Shown here piece after piece: positions 50,065 through 62,787 of a DNA stretch of 64,000 nt. Positions within the stretch are counted from its first letter, which is position 1. The number at the start of each line of letters is the position of its first letter. The DNA is from Oxytricha trifallax (taxonomy: Eukaryota > Ciliophora > Spirotrichea > Sporadotrichida > Oxytrichidae). Where the stretch lies: the NCBI GenBank assembly GCA_000711775.1, contig ARYC01001194.1, positions 34,028-98,027 on the forward strand. Direction: 5' to 3'. A model generated the notes under the pieces. That model searched no databases and was not told the origin of the DNA. It saw only the letters and a program-made list of their open reading frames with translations. The position numbers were made by a program, and so were the translations under genes.

Positions 50065-51342
50065 TCAATTATTTGATATTTTTGACAGATAAGAATTCTT
50101 ATGGATGGGAATATAATATAACTTACTTTAACTAACATCAGGGCCACCTCTAATGATACATTATAATTTAAGGTAAAATGTAATAGATAAATTGGGTTAA
50201 AAATGTTTGAAAGTATAGACATAAATATTTATTGTAGGTGAAGTTTTCAAATTTAAGGATATGAATTTAGGATTGCTCATCTTTGTCCAAAATGTATATA
50301 AGGTAATTAAAAGTGACATTCCAATACTTAATAACGCCTAAAATTAAGTCTCATTTTCGAATCTATGCTTACTATTAATTATTTTCATGAATATTAATCA
50401 CACACAAAATCATTTAAAATTATAAGCAAATAATCAACTATTTAAAGGAGTCTAGAAAACCTTCTTCTTTGTTGATGTATCCCAAAGTTACAATAGGTAT
50501 ATTTATTTAAATATTTAATATTAAATTTTAATTATATAATATTATATATTATTAGGTATTGTGCACCACTGAATGCTTCAATAAGCCTCTGTGGCTGTAT
50601 TTAGACTAGAACGGGAACTAATGGCATGTCAGCATGGTAGTAGCAAGTGTCTACTATTTTGTACAAATCTAAATCAATCGAAATTTATCAATATAATAAT
50701 TATATCAAATAAAAAACATAATCAACTTAACTAGAAAAAAATATTAATAAATTTAGACGTCAAGAATAAAAATGTATAAACAAATGTTATATGTATAGTA
50801 CTTCCAGCAGTACTCATAAAATTTCAAAAAAATTGGTAAATTTAAATTAAAGGCTTATCTAATTCATAAGTAATTAATAATCATAAATAAGTAAAAGATT
50901 TTGTAGTAGGTATTTAAGTTTTACAATAAGTATTTTATCTCACAGTTGTAGAAAAATTTATGAGAAATGTCACTTACGTTATAAGTCTATGAAATAAGAG
51001 ATATCTTTGAAGTAATCGTCTGATCCATTGTTCATATCTTAATAATATTAAAATTTATGCTGTTAAAATTATTATTTGAATTGAATTACAAAATTACTAT
51101 ATAATCTAAGTTGTCGTTGTCCAGCCATGTATGCATTATAAAAATTAAATAATTTAAAAAAAAAGATTTTTTTCTCTAATTAATGCTGTGACTTTATATT
51201 CCAATTATCAAGTGCACTTAATTATCAAAAATATTACTTAAAAATATTGAGTATTGTGAAAAAAAATATTATAATAATCACTTTCAATGTTTGATCTGAT
51301 TTTATTGTGCTTTCCAAATTTCTTAGGAGGTACGTTTGTCAT
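50065..51342 (-). CDS. Unrecognised small membrane-type protein, multi-block
   Basis: Minus-strand blocks in order: MTNVPPKKFGKHNKIRSN (start ATG at 51342), MHTWLDNDNLDYI (about 51090-51130), MNNGSDDYFKDISYFIDLQ followed by a GTAAG donor (about 50985-51045), IVDTCYYHADMPLVPVLVQI and on to AFSGAQ (about 50555-50670), IPIVTLGYINKEEGFLDS (about 50445-50495), ALLSIGMSLLITLYTFWTKM (one membrane helix, about 50265-50370) and IIRGGPDVSQSKLYYIPIHK, ending at TGA 50065-50067. Short AT-rich introns or IESs separate them. I do not recognise the family. Confidence 0.55.
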
Positions 51343-52653
51343 AACTGCCAAATTTATTTGTTAATTTATAGGGGTTATATATTATACTTCTATAATTTTA
51401 TCATTAAACAATTATATTAATGACTTTGATAATATTTTTTTTAATTTTATACTTTTGAAATATGATGATGATGAATAACTATGGCAAGGTGAATATGAAA
51501 ACTAGAAATAAATATCTCTAGTATTAAATATATAATTATGATTGTTATTGTTATTACTACTGTTGTTATTATTGTTGAGCGTATATATATATATAGATAG
51601 TATTAAATATTCCTTGAGATGATGTCTATTGCCTAAAGTGCATGTAATTTAAGTCTTTTGTCTCCGGTATTTCTTCAGATGGGGGAGCGACTTTGGACAT
51701 TTTGATCTATTTGCCTCTCATAGGGTGCTCGAGGAGGTCTTGTCACATGTTCTAACTTGCCTGTTTGGACCCCAGCTTAACCTGGCGAGGCCTTTGATAG
51801 TGGTATCACTTTGGGCATATCGCTTGCCTGGACCGGTCAGAGTGCCAACCCCAAAGACTGATATCTTTTTTATTCTTTCGCTTCCTTGTTTTAATATCAG
51901 TTTTCATCTCTTAGTCTTCTTGTAAGTATTTTTAGAGATCAGATTGACATCTTTAACAATAATAATTTACTTTTAAAGTATTTAATCATAATATTATATC
52001 AAGAAATTTTTCTTAAAAATTATATTTTTATTATGAATTCTCTCTAAGCATTGTTTTATAAAATTTTATTTTATCACTTTTATTAATTTTTAATTGTAAA
52101 AAAGGATAATACAAAAGGGTTTTATAAATTGATGAATCACTTATTATAAAATAAGATACAGTCTGCTTATTAATTTCTTATATTTAATAATAATAAAGAG
52201 TATTATTGCTTAATCAGAATAAAATATTATATTATATATGATCATTTAAATTTTAAATAATAATTATTTATACTTATATTGAATAATTATTTTATAATTA
52301 TTCAATATAATGTGTTTATTTACAAAGAGTTAATATTTAAAAATATAAGTTTATGTGATTAAATGAGAAAAAATATAAAAGAAATTATTAAAAGTCAAGT
52401 AATAAAGATTCAACAGTTCTTAAAATTCTTCTTTTACTATAACATTTTCATTTCTTATTTTCTTATATTCTATTTATATCTCGTTAATATATCATATAGA
52501 TATTTTTTATCAAATGAAATTTATTTTTACTTTTACTCATGGATAAATTAAAAATTCATATTTATAGTTTATTATTTTACCTTGTTTTGAGTACCAACAT
52601 AATTTAATTAAAAATATTTGCTCTTACCTTTTAAATTATAACATTTAAAAATT
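51343..52653. other. Intergenic DNA with a GC-richer patch at 51660-51905
   Basis: Mostly AT-rich without a gene. The patch at about 51660-51905 has more G+C and is open on both strands (minus strand includes ISVFGVGTLTGPGKRYAQSD), but no family is recognised and no pointer or intron context is seen. It may be a remnant of inserted DNA. Confidence 0.35.
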
Positions 52654-53020
52654 ATTGTTAGAGAATTATAGATTAGGGAAATTATATAATAAAAATATTT
52701 GATATAACCCCAAATATTGGCAGTTAACTTTTATGAAAACCTAAACAATAGTGTACTTGTTTAGATGATAAATTAAAAACAGCTGGACTTTACTATTGAA
52801 GGTACCATTTAATTTAATCTCCAGAGGGAGTTAAATTAAGTTTAATTTTGGATGGTTTGTTTAGTAAATTTTTATGCCAAAATTAAACTTCATTTATCTC
52901 GCCCTCGTTTCAGCAATGCGATAGTTGGTTAACGCCAATATTAAAATACAGCTGATTTTAAATTTCAAATCGAACAAGTATGGCAAGGAAAAAGTTAACT
53001 AATATTATTTGGGATTGTAT
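52654..53020. mobile_element. TTGTAGG foldback MITE, copy 6, decayed
   Basis: Termini are degraded (TTGTTAGAGAATTATAG at the left, GGGATTGTATA at the right). The interior still shows family marks: GGCAGTTAACTTTTATGAAA, GTACTTGTTTAGA, ACAGCTGGACTTTACTATTG on the left and CGAACAAGTATGGCAAGG on the right. About 367 bp. Confidence 0.65.
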
Positions 53021-53680
53021 AAAATATATTTATAAATTAATATCCAAAATCAACTTTACTTTAACAAAATTAATCATTAAGTTTTTTCTTATTATCCTGA
53101 TTGGCCATTCAAAATATTTTAAATTATAATAAATAAATATCGAAAGTACTATTATTTAATTAAAATTAAATGCAAAAAGTAGATTTAAATAGCACAGAAC
53201 AAAGGGTTTAAAAAAATTGCGGGACTTACTTTTGGAGAAAAAAATTAATAATAACTCAATTAAATACTCTTGAAGCTATTATAAACTATTTATTTATATA
53301 ACAAATTTCAATTCAATTATAGATTAATTTTTTATCTATCCTAGCTATATTTACTATAAATTAATGTTTTTTAGTAATTTTTAATAACATTAAGAATATG
53401 CTATATATATTATACTTTTATATATTTAAAATAAAAATCAATTGGAATCTCCTATAAATTAAACAAATATATAATATCAATTAAAAAGTTATAAAATTAC
53501 TCATAAATTCGATATATTTCTTTATTAGGTACTATACAAATTCTGTTTTAAGTTGCAAACCAAAATATATATTTTATTTTTTGTTAGAGCAATTTAAATA
53601 GGTAAATTAAAAAAAATAATAAAATGTTGAAATTTTAAGGTTTTTTAATAAAAATGCTTGCCCCATAAAATGAAAAAAAA

Positions 53681-53977
53681 TATGTGAAAAAATTTTGAAA
53701 ATTTTTCTAATCTTAAGACGCCTTTGGTCATCACATTTCTTTGAATTATTATAAATTATTTATAAATGAATTATCAAAACTAACCAACATTTAGAAGCAT
53801 TTTAGGAGGTATTATCACTATAATTATAAGGTGTTTGCTTTTCGGTTACTTCCTCTCAAACTTAATTGACGTTGTGAACAGATCTCAAAGCTAAATAGTA
53901 AATTCAATTTACAAAAAAGATTTATCTTTTGATTCCACAGAAATTGTTTTAAATGTTGACAACTTTGATATGGGAAT
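53681..53977 (+). repeat. Duplicated 5' segment, copy 1
   Basis: Aligns without gaps to 62491-62787 (constant offset 8810), covering about 85 bp of upstream sequence and the first 71 codons. The copies differ mainly at third positions. The upstream part is nearly identical, which suggests a shared promoter or leader. Confidence 0.93.
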
Positions 53978-56900
53978 ATTGTAGGAATAAATTTGAAATT
54001 GGGAAATTGATTATACTTAAATTAAATTCAAATTTATTTAGTGGCAGTTAAAGTTGATCAATTTAAATGATCTTGGGCTCATTCGATATAGAATTCAAAA
54101 TTAGCTGGACTTTCTTTTTGGTGGTCCTATTTCATCGCATTCCTGGAACGAGATTACTTTACTATAATGTGGGTGTATAATATAATGATTTTAGAGGCGT
54201 TTAATCAAAGTTGAGTTATCTCGTTCCAGGAATGCGATGAAATAGGACCACCAAAAAGAAAGTCCAGCTAATTTTGAATTCTATATCGAATGAGCCCAAG
54301 ATCATTTAAATTAGTCAACTTTAACTGTCACTAAATAATTTTGAATTTAATTTAAGTATAATCAATTTCCCAATTTCAAATGTATTCCTACAATATTTGT
54401 TTCTTACTTTGGTACTAAAGATGGAGTTCAAGAGAACATTGATACATTTAAATATACCAATTATATATGCTAACATTATATTGTCTTTAAATTAATAAAT
54501 GATTAATTTTTAATGAATACATACTTTACGACGAATGTTTTCTAAGTATATTTTGTAGATAATCCAAATACTTGGGGTACAGGAAATGATTGGCAATAAA
54601 CTCCTTTAGATCTGGAAATATGTGAAGAAGGAAGATTTTTAGGCGAAAACTAAACCACAAAGTTAACAAATATCACAGGAAATTATCTTTGCCCTAAGAA
54701 GGATTTTGAACTTAAGCTTTCAGGTACTAAACTTTTAAAATTAAAAAAACGATTAGTTATAAAATATCATTATAGTTTACATCTTCAAAATCAGCTCATA
54801 TCATTTATGCAACGGTTGACACATTTTATCAAATTCATTTATATATTTCAAAACTTCAATTGTATTTTATATAAATGAAAAAATCGACTTAGAATTACTT
54901 TAATTCAATTTTATTGTATGTTTTTAGAGTAAAATGAAACTATGTCTTATTTTATATAATGCTAATAAAAACCACAATCATAAAATAATATTTGTAAGAA
55001 TTTTTCAAAGCCTAAATAATTGATTTTGTACCAATGCATTTATTCTAATTTTGTTTATTTATTTTTTAATTTTCTTCCTATTTGATTCAGATCATTAAAA
55101 CAAAATTAAATTTACACTAGAAAAATATAGACTTAGATTATTAAAGAATTCAATAGATATTCATAAAATTTTTAATTTAAATTTAGTTAGTAATTATAGG
55201 AAAGGCATATAGTATTGAGGGGTTTTTGGGTTTAATATTTTAGGACTAAATTATAATTATTGACTATTGTGATCAAGATGTATTGGACGAAAGAAATCCA
55301 GGTAGAAATTTAAAATGCAAAACCCAAGAATAAACAGATGAAATTTTGCCATTTATGAATATATTCTTCGCTTTCATTACTTAATACTTTGATCATAATA
55401 ATTACAGTAATGATCCTATAGTTAGTAATATTTAACTCAATTATTGGCCATTGAATAAGCTAATCAGTAATAATCAGATGATGAAGTATCAAAATACATT
55501 TATTAAAAACTAACAAATTTAAAATTAAGTTTATGAATTATTATCAAAGTATTAAGACACAGAAATATAAATATTAATTAAAAAAAGTACACAAGAAATA
55601 AAGTTACAACTAAAGACTCATGGTTAACTACAAACTTATTTAGCAACGATTATACATATTATACTGGAAGACTAGAATATACATAAATCGGTACTAGAGA
55701 ACTTGCAGCTGGATGGTCAATGTTCAGTGTTGAAATAGATATGGACGAGGGATTTGTTCTCAAATTAAATTTAAATAAAGCCATTAAGATATCAAAGAAT
55801 TAATGGCTTTGAAACAGTATCATAACTTTGATTAAAATTTAAATTATTGAAATCAATTTGATACATACAGCATAGTAAAAATCATTTTCAAATTAATGAG
55901 TAAATTTATAGAAAGTTTTCAGTCGATTAGAGCATTAGTTGACAAGAAAAAATTTATTTTATTATAAAAATATTTTAAGAAAAAGAGAGATTAATCAGTA
56001 TTTTTGTTATTATATAAATTAAAAATGTAATATTTATGTTTTTATGATTTTTTTATTTTAATTTAATTATTATTGTTCTTACTGAAAGGTCGGTAATGAC
56101 TATTTTAGATGCTTTTTCAATTGTTGGAGGAATGATGGGAATTACATTCACTTTTACGTAATCTTTTAAATATCTAAAATTTATTAAATTCTAATTTTAT
56201 ATTAAATTTGTGAATATCTGATCGAAAAAATACAAGAAAACATGTTTTTAGCTTCAATTATAGGCAAGATATTTTACTAAAATGACAGTGAAAAATCATA
56301 TCAACAATCAGATTAATAGTAAGATGATAAAATCTTAAGAAACTTTATAAATATTTTCACTTTAAAAATTTAAGAAGTCCCAAAAACAATACTTTCAAGT
56401 AATTATTTTCTTCTCAAAGACAAACAGTTGTACAGTTGTTAATTTTATTATTAATGAATATAGTGTGCCCCAGAGTAAATTAATAATTAAAATAAAATTT
56501 TTTATTAAAAAAAGTAACCTCCTTTATCTACATGATTATTTAAATATTAATAATAATATTATGAATTACTCAGGATTACAACAAGGAAGAAGAAAAGAAA
56601 TTAGTATTTTTATTATGTTTTAAACAACCAATGAACGAAATAATTTACGATTTCATTAGGAACTTATCTCCTTTCAAGTATTAAAAATTATAATGTAATA
56701 GAAAATGTGAGTAAAAATTGAAGTATTCATTCAGAGATTTGGTTACTTTTAAAATCAGACGTTGCTTCTTAAAAATGATGTGTGGAAGAAAAATAAAATA
56801 AAACATGAAATTAAAGTATAAGCTCTATAAGAAAGCCAAAAGCTAGATTGAGAGAGAATTTGATGTCGTGAGAATGATGAAAACTATGAGAAGAGTTGAC

Positions 56901-59807
56901 TTGATATTCTTACAATAATAGGGAAATTAGCGTTCACGACTGCATAGGGGCCAATTTGGATATCAAAATCCATGCTGACTAACCTGTTTGAGGTATAGTT
57001 CCTGATACTGATTACTTTTCAATTATCCTACTGGAATTTGATTTTATATCTGCATAATAGTTTCAATGCTAAAAACTAACAAGCAAATATTCTTATAAAT
57101 AAATTCAGTAAAAATTAAATTATGTTAATATTAATATTCAAAACCTTATTTTCAAAGTCTTAAGCTTTCTTTATTCCTATATTAAAAAAATAAATCTACT
57201 TTATTAATTTATATTGAAAGATAATGTTTTAGAGGAGTCAGATCTAAATGTTAAAGAAACTGATTAATATAAAAAAGAGATTGACAGGATAAGAAATATT
57301 CAAAATGATTAACTAAAGATTTATTTTGGGAATGGTATTTTTTTAATTAAAATTGCGAGAACATATTTTTAATTTATTACACTCATAAATTTATATCTCG
57401 CAATTAATTCTCTCTAAGGATATTTAGTAGTGAATAATTTATATTGATTAGTCAACTTTATTACTTAAAAAAATTATCGTTTAGTTTTGTAGAGATGGTT
57501 AAAAATAAGAAGTCTCAGTGATATTTTTTTGTGGCAGAAATGTAAATAATAGCGTCGAAAAGACCAATCGCTTCACTGTCATCCTTGATCTCGATGATAC
57601 CTAAAAGATTATTCTAAAATTTAAGAGAATTTAAATTTGAAGAGAGGCGTGTTGAAACTCGAAATTGTCCCACAACAGCCGAGGATTGCGATCTATATCT
57701 TTACCTATCATGGTATCCAAATTTCAACTATTTTTGGAGGAAATAATTTACCGTTTTCTTCTGTCGTTCTATCTTCTCATTTTTAAGGAATAGCCCTCAA
57801 ATTTATTGTATTAGTAGCCAAGCTCATTGTGAATTAATAAACAATTAAGTATAAATAGTGAAATGTAGAGAGAATAATAATTAAAATTCAAAAATTAATT
57901 AAGTAAAAAAAGAGATTCTGATAATCGATTTTAAAAGAGAAGCTAAAAAGATGGAAGAATAAAAACAAATATCATACCAAAACAATCACTTCCAAAATTT
58001 TGAAAGCAAGAAGAGGACTTTAGAGAGGACAAAATCGATAAGAAGGCGCAGTTCTGGTAAAAGGTGATTAAATTCATATATGAGCAAAGAGACAGAAGTA
58101 AAGATCAGGAAGTACTTAGTCTTAGAAATAGTAAGCATTAGAAATTTCCGCTACAAGCAAATGGATTTCAAAAGATTACTTAGGATTGGACATTAAAACC
58201 CCAAATTAGTCGAAACTTCAAACAAGAGTTAACAGGAGAATTCAGGGATCCAATCCAGATTAGAAGCAAAAGATCAGGAGATGAGAGAGAAAGAGGATGC
58301 AAAAATTGAAAGAATGTAATATTAGCAGAACCTAATAAGGGAGTAGAGGAAATATGAAATTACCAATTTTATAGAATTACATTTTAGCTATATATACTGC
58401 ACTGTTTAATATTGTGCATTTAACTTACCTTTAGTTTATACTACTACAAGAAGTTAAAATCATGCCAAAAGTATGGCCAGCAAAAATCCTAAAAGGTCTC
58501 TCTTTAATCAGTTTGGAAAGTGCTAGCATATATTCAGCCCCTCCGATTGGATCATTATTAAATGAACCTGACAACCCCTTATTACTCTAAATTTTCCTTA
58601 GAGTAATTTAGAAGTAAAAGAATCATGGGGATAACTGTCACTCTATCTCACTATTTAATTTCTACTCTAATAATTATTTTTCTAAGGATACGTCAAAGCT
58701 AGATAAAAGAATTTTAAAGCACTTGAGCGATGAATATAGAGTCTAATTATCAAATGGTAAAGTTAAAAATGACACAGTTTCAGGGAATGCTCTTGCCAGT
58801 TAATTTAGGAAAAATTTATTGAAAAATATGCAAAAATAAAGTATAGATAACAATAATATTGGAGAGCCCAAAAATGAAATGGTTATTGCAACTAATGATT
58901 TAAAAAGGAAAATAATAAATTCAAACGGACCAGTTAATAATCATATATTTTAGCTAAAATAAAAAATAAATCTTCAACCTAGTATGAGATATTCTGATAG
59001 AAATTGCAATAAACCCAAAACTTAATTTTTTTTAAAGGTAAAATGTTCGAAATTTGTCATTTTTTAATTTCTCATAAAGATTGAAAAATTCATGGATCAT
59101 TAAAGCTTTAAGAATAAAGGAGAGTAAATGAATTTAATAGTAAAAAGTAGACATTTTATATGCTAATTTTAAATAATTCGAATTGAATATTATCGCTTGA
59201 TACTGAGGAGCCAAAATACCGAAATGAAGTTGTTAAAACAAAATGTAATATAAATTTTTTAAATCTTCACGATCTTATCTTTGAAAATTTATCCTAAATA
59301 TATTATCGAAAATCGAAATATATTTATAAATTTTTAAAAAGGAGTCATTGCTAACTTTTATGATGTAATACTTAAAATATGATTAAATAGAAATCAAAAT
59401 AATAGATAAAATACTTTTCTAAAATATTTTGACATAATTAACATGCTATTTTTTATTTTTTTAAGCTTAAACATTTCACTATTTTTTTAATTTTTTAAAT
59501 CAATCTGAACACTACTTTTTTATTTATTTTATTCATGATCCAAGTTTCATACATTATAATTAACTTTTGAGGAAATTTAATATCAAAATATCAATTAGAA
59601 ATATAACATAATAATTTATTTTTGTATATAATAGATTTAAATGACTCAACAATAATCGCAATGTCTGGGCAATCGTCAGTTAAAAATATGATTAACAGTC
59701 AAGAAAACTTTGAGTCAATTTAGAGTTTAAAGAAAGGCAAAGCAAGGAAAGGGTCTAAGAAATTTGATTTTCAAGATGTAGATTATCAGAATGATTGGAG
59801 ACTTTGA
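53766..59807 (+). CDS. Ciliate multi-block membrane protein, first exon split by a foldback MITE
   Basis: Starts MNYQNQPTFRSILGGIITII with a membrane helix IITIIIRCLLFGYFLSNLI, then VNSIYKKDLSFDSTEIVLN. After foldback copy 7 is removed with one TA it continues DMGIFVSYFGTKDGVQENID. Later blocks include NPNTWGTGNDWQQTPLDLEI (54560-54720), YYTGRLEYTQIGTRELAAGW (55590-55800), a second hydrophobic helix DAFSIVGGMMGITFTFTQSF (56090-56165), RDLVTFKIRRCFLKMMCGRK (56735-56930) and a charged tail KLDKRILKHLSDEYRVQLSN (58690-59020), ending SKKFDFQDVDYQNDWRL at TGA. The two-helix layout with a large extracellular-type middle is a common uncharacterised ciliate family. Membership of the last two blocks is inferred from order only. 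Confidence 0.65.
53979..54393. mobile_element. TTGTAGG foldback MITE, copy 7, inside coding sequence
   Basis: TTGTAGGAATAAATTTGAAA at the left and its inverse at the right, flanked by TA (53977-53978 and 54394-54395). Arms are nearly perfect over more than 150 bp (left TGGTGGTCCTATTTCATCGC, right GCGATGAAATAGGACCACCA), so this is the best-preserved copy. Removing it plus one TA restores the reading frame of the host exon (MGIFVSYFGTKDG), so it must behave as an IES if the gene is functional. Confidence 0.92.
57515..58575 (-). CDS. Opposite-strand coding segments within the 53.8-59.8-kb gene
   Basis: On the minus strand, 57515-57727 reads YHDRQRYRSQSSAVVGQF then NNLLGIIEIKDDSEAIGLFD and IIYISATKKYH to a TGA. 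It can be joined through a 24-nt GT-AG gap (57728-57751) to LKNEKIERQKKT. A second patch at about 58440-58570 reads GLSGSFNNDPIGGAEYMLAL then SKLIKERPFRIFAGHTFGMI. Both look coding but the plus strand is also partly open here, for example at 57950-58320. This could be the 3' part of a separate nested gene. No family recognised. Confidence 0.35.
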
Positions 59808-61775
59808 TTTAGAACACATAATTAGATATATTATTGAATTAATTCATATTTAAATCTTTGAAATAATTTTATAAAGTAGTCATAAATTAAACAATGGGAA
59901 TGAATAAAAGTTAAAATTAATTAATCACAAATTTATTTGTAAATGTATATTTTATTTTAATCCAATATTTTATTTTTATTATTTAATTCATTTATACTAA
60001 ATGTGCGTTTTGAGCAAAAATATTAAATTAAATCAAGCATGTATGCATGAAAATTTATATTAAGTAAAATTAAATTTGATTATTATTATTTCTTAAAATT
60101 ATGCTCATATTATTTAATGAAAAGATCTGATGTAATTTATTAAATTTAAATTTCACAATCAAAAATTTTAAATAAAATCTTCATTAAAAAGTTTTATATT
60201 GATTTTAATTTTATTTATAACTTTTAAAATAACTTATTGAAAAATTGCACATTATTTTTAAATATCTTATATATTTTATTAAAGAGAACTTTATTTCATT
60301 CAAAACTTTAATTATATTTAAATAAAATAATTTTTCTAAATACTTTCCCACAACCTGTTGGTATCTTCTCAATATTAAATATAAATATCTACTTTATAAG
60401 AAACAGTCTGAGTTGGGCATATTAATTAATTTAATCAATAGATTTGTTTAGTATGCTGTAATTAATGAAAAATATAATCAAAAAATAAATTGATTTAAGT
60501 TTTTAACTTACCTCCTATCTTTTTTATTTATCAAATGACGACAACTTTTCTAATAAAAATTTAAATATATTGAATTTTACTTATTATAAATTATTTATAT
60601 ATATTCAAAGATCATTCTTAAATTTTCTCATTTTAACTTTTTTAAAGAAAATAGTTCTCAGAGAGTTAGCATTTTCTGATTTACTTAAGTAAAATAGTCC
60701 TTAAAAAACTAAATGTTATTAATTTTTATAACTTTCTTATTTTCTCAAACATTTAAATTTTTTTTAAAAACATATATAATAAATCAAATCTTTTATGATA
60801 ATCAATGAATCCAACAATTTAAAATTCTCTTTTTTATATAATTCATGAAAATTTAAATTTTAATAATAAACAGTTGTATTTATTGCTATTGTGCAAATTT
60901 TAAATTAGCAAAATCATTAATAGTATTTATTAATATATAATAATTAATAAAATAGAATATAAGCAATTAATATTGTTTAATTATAATCCATTTCATTTCA
61001 TTTTGTAATAACTTGTAAAATAAATATTTTTATTTTAATTTATCATTCATTTTCATATTTCATCGGGAATTAAAGATAAACAAAGAATTAATTAATATAT
61101 ATATTGAAATGAAACAGGAAGATTTAAGTCACACAAAACAAAGAGAATAAAGGAATGATGGGGAGAGAGGGTTATAAATCATAATTAAAACATTTAAAAA
61201 AATAAATATTATAAAATTAGATGTTTCCTTGTCTTCTTAATTTTTTCAAATAAAAAGCAATAGAAATTTATCTGAATTAAATATTATTCATAATATTAAG
61301 AAAGATGAAAGAATTAAAATAATATATAAAATTTAGATGCATTTTACAATGAATGGAAATAAATTATAAAACAAAATTTTAATTATTCTTATTTTTTAGT
61401 GAAAATGTATTGTATAATAGGATTATCAGTAAAAATTTAAATTAAAAATTTAAAGGATATATTTTATAAAAATTATAAATTATTCTTCATTTATCTATCT
61501 TTAAAAAAATGCTATTATTAAAAATCATCTAATTATTCCAAAAATTTATTTTAATTAAAATTAGATAAGCAGTATAAAATATATTAAAAACTTTTTCATC
61601 TCAATTATAATTAAATTAATTTTATCGTCATATATTTATATTTTTCATAAATAAAGTTTACAGTTGAAAAACTAAATCTAGTCTATACTTTCAAAATGTA
61701 GAAAATTTAGATTTTAGTTTAAACATGATTTTTTTTCATTATTCATAATAGATTAAAATGGTTAAGAATTTATTA
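59808..61775. other. AT-rich intergenic DNA, nothing recognised
   Basis: About 2 kb after the TGA at 59807 with no coding-like frame, repeat or structured element recognised. Confidence 0.45.
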
Positions 61776-62190
61776 TTTTAAGGGAGGGAGTTTCCTATCT
61801 CCAATAAAAAGGTAGTTTCCAGCTCATTATGAAGTTTCCTGTCCCATAAATGAAAATATTTATTTTTAATTTTTTTCAAAATTTCATCATAAATAATGAT
61901 ATATTATTAATCTTTCAACGTCTAATATCGTTTATATATAATTACACAGATTACATTATAATAAACAAATTAATTGTTTATAAAATATCGAAGACATAAA
62001 TTTTATTAAAAATAAAAATAGTAATAATATTAATCCTCTATAAATTATTTTAATAAAATTTCTTATGAAATTGAGATTATGTTTAATATCTTTATTTTAT
62101 ATTAATATCCAAAAGGTATAAATTTAAATTTTTGGGAAAAACAATTTCCGTAAAGGTGGACTGCATGGAGCAAATAACTTCCTCCCAGTA
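61776..62190. mobile_element. G-rich-ended element, copy c, decayed
   Basis: Left end TTAAGGGAGGGAGTTTCCTA followed by two further AGTTTCC copies within 70 bp, the same internal repetition as in the 4.35-kb copy. The right end is degraded but keeps ATAACTTCCTCCCAG. About 410 bp, no ORF. Confidence 0.55.
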
Positions 62191-62490
62191 TTTTTTAAAT
62201 ATAATTTTTCCTAATCAAATTAATTCCAAGAGTGTTAAATCAATATATACAATTGTTAAATATTAAGCAGAATTTCGTAAATACTAAATAAGTCTTCCAT
62301 TTTCAATAATTCACTTGAAATTAGACATTATTTCATCACCAATTTTTTATAATTCAAAATATGGGATTTGGATTATAATTATAAAAAATTAAATCTTAAA
62401 TGAATTTCTATAGGCATAAAAAGGATTAAAAAAAATAACTATTTATTTTTTATAGAATTTAAATATGCCTTCTCTTAAAATGAGACAAAA

Positions 62491-62787
62491 TATGTGAAAA
62501 AATTTTGAAAATTTTTCTAATCTTAAGACGCCTTTGGTCATCACATTTCTTTGAATTATTATAAATTATTTATAAATGAATTATCAAAACCAACCAACAT
62601 TTAGAAGCATTTTAGGAGGTATTATCACAATAATTATAAGGTGTTTGCTTTTCGGTTACTTCCTCTCCAACCTCATTGATGTTGTGAACAGAGCTCAGAG
62701 TCAAGTGGTAAATTCAATTTACAAAAAAGATCTATCTTTTGACTCCACGGAAATTGTTTTAAATGTTGGCAACTTCGACATGGGAAT
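62491..62787 (+). pseudogene. Duplicated 5' segment, copy 2, interrupted by a TBE
   Basis: Second copy of the first exon of the 53766 gene (ATG at 62576). It reads MNYQNQPTFRSILGGIITII and on to VLNVGNFDMGI before the TBE terminus at 62788. About 16 codons differ from copy 1 and about 13 of these are synonymous, so both copies were under protein-level selection. If the TBE is removed developmentally, this may be a working paralogue whose remainder lies beyond the window; within the window it is only a fragment. Confidence 0.85.

Noticed and set aside
57540-57615. Plus-strand VILDLDDTQK resembling the DxDxT motif of FCP/SCP phosphatases
   Set aside because: The frame stops soon after, no further phosphatase motif follows, and the minus strand has a better frame over the same bases.
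58190-58206. ATTAAAACCCCAAATTAG resembling a telomere repeat
   Set aside because: A single C4 block, lying in a coding-like stretch; not a terminus.
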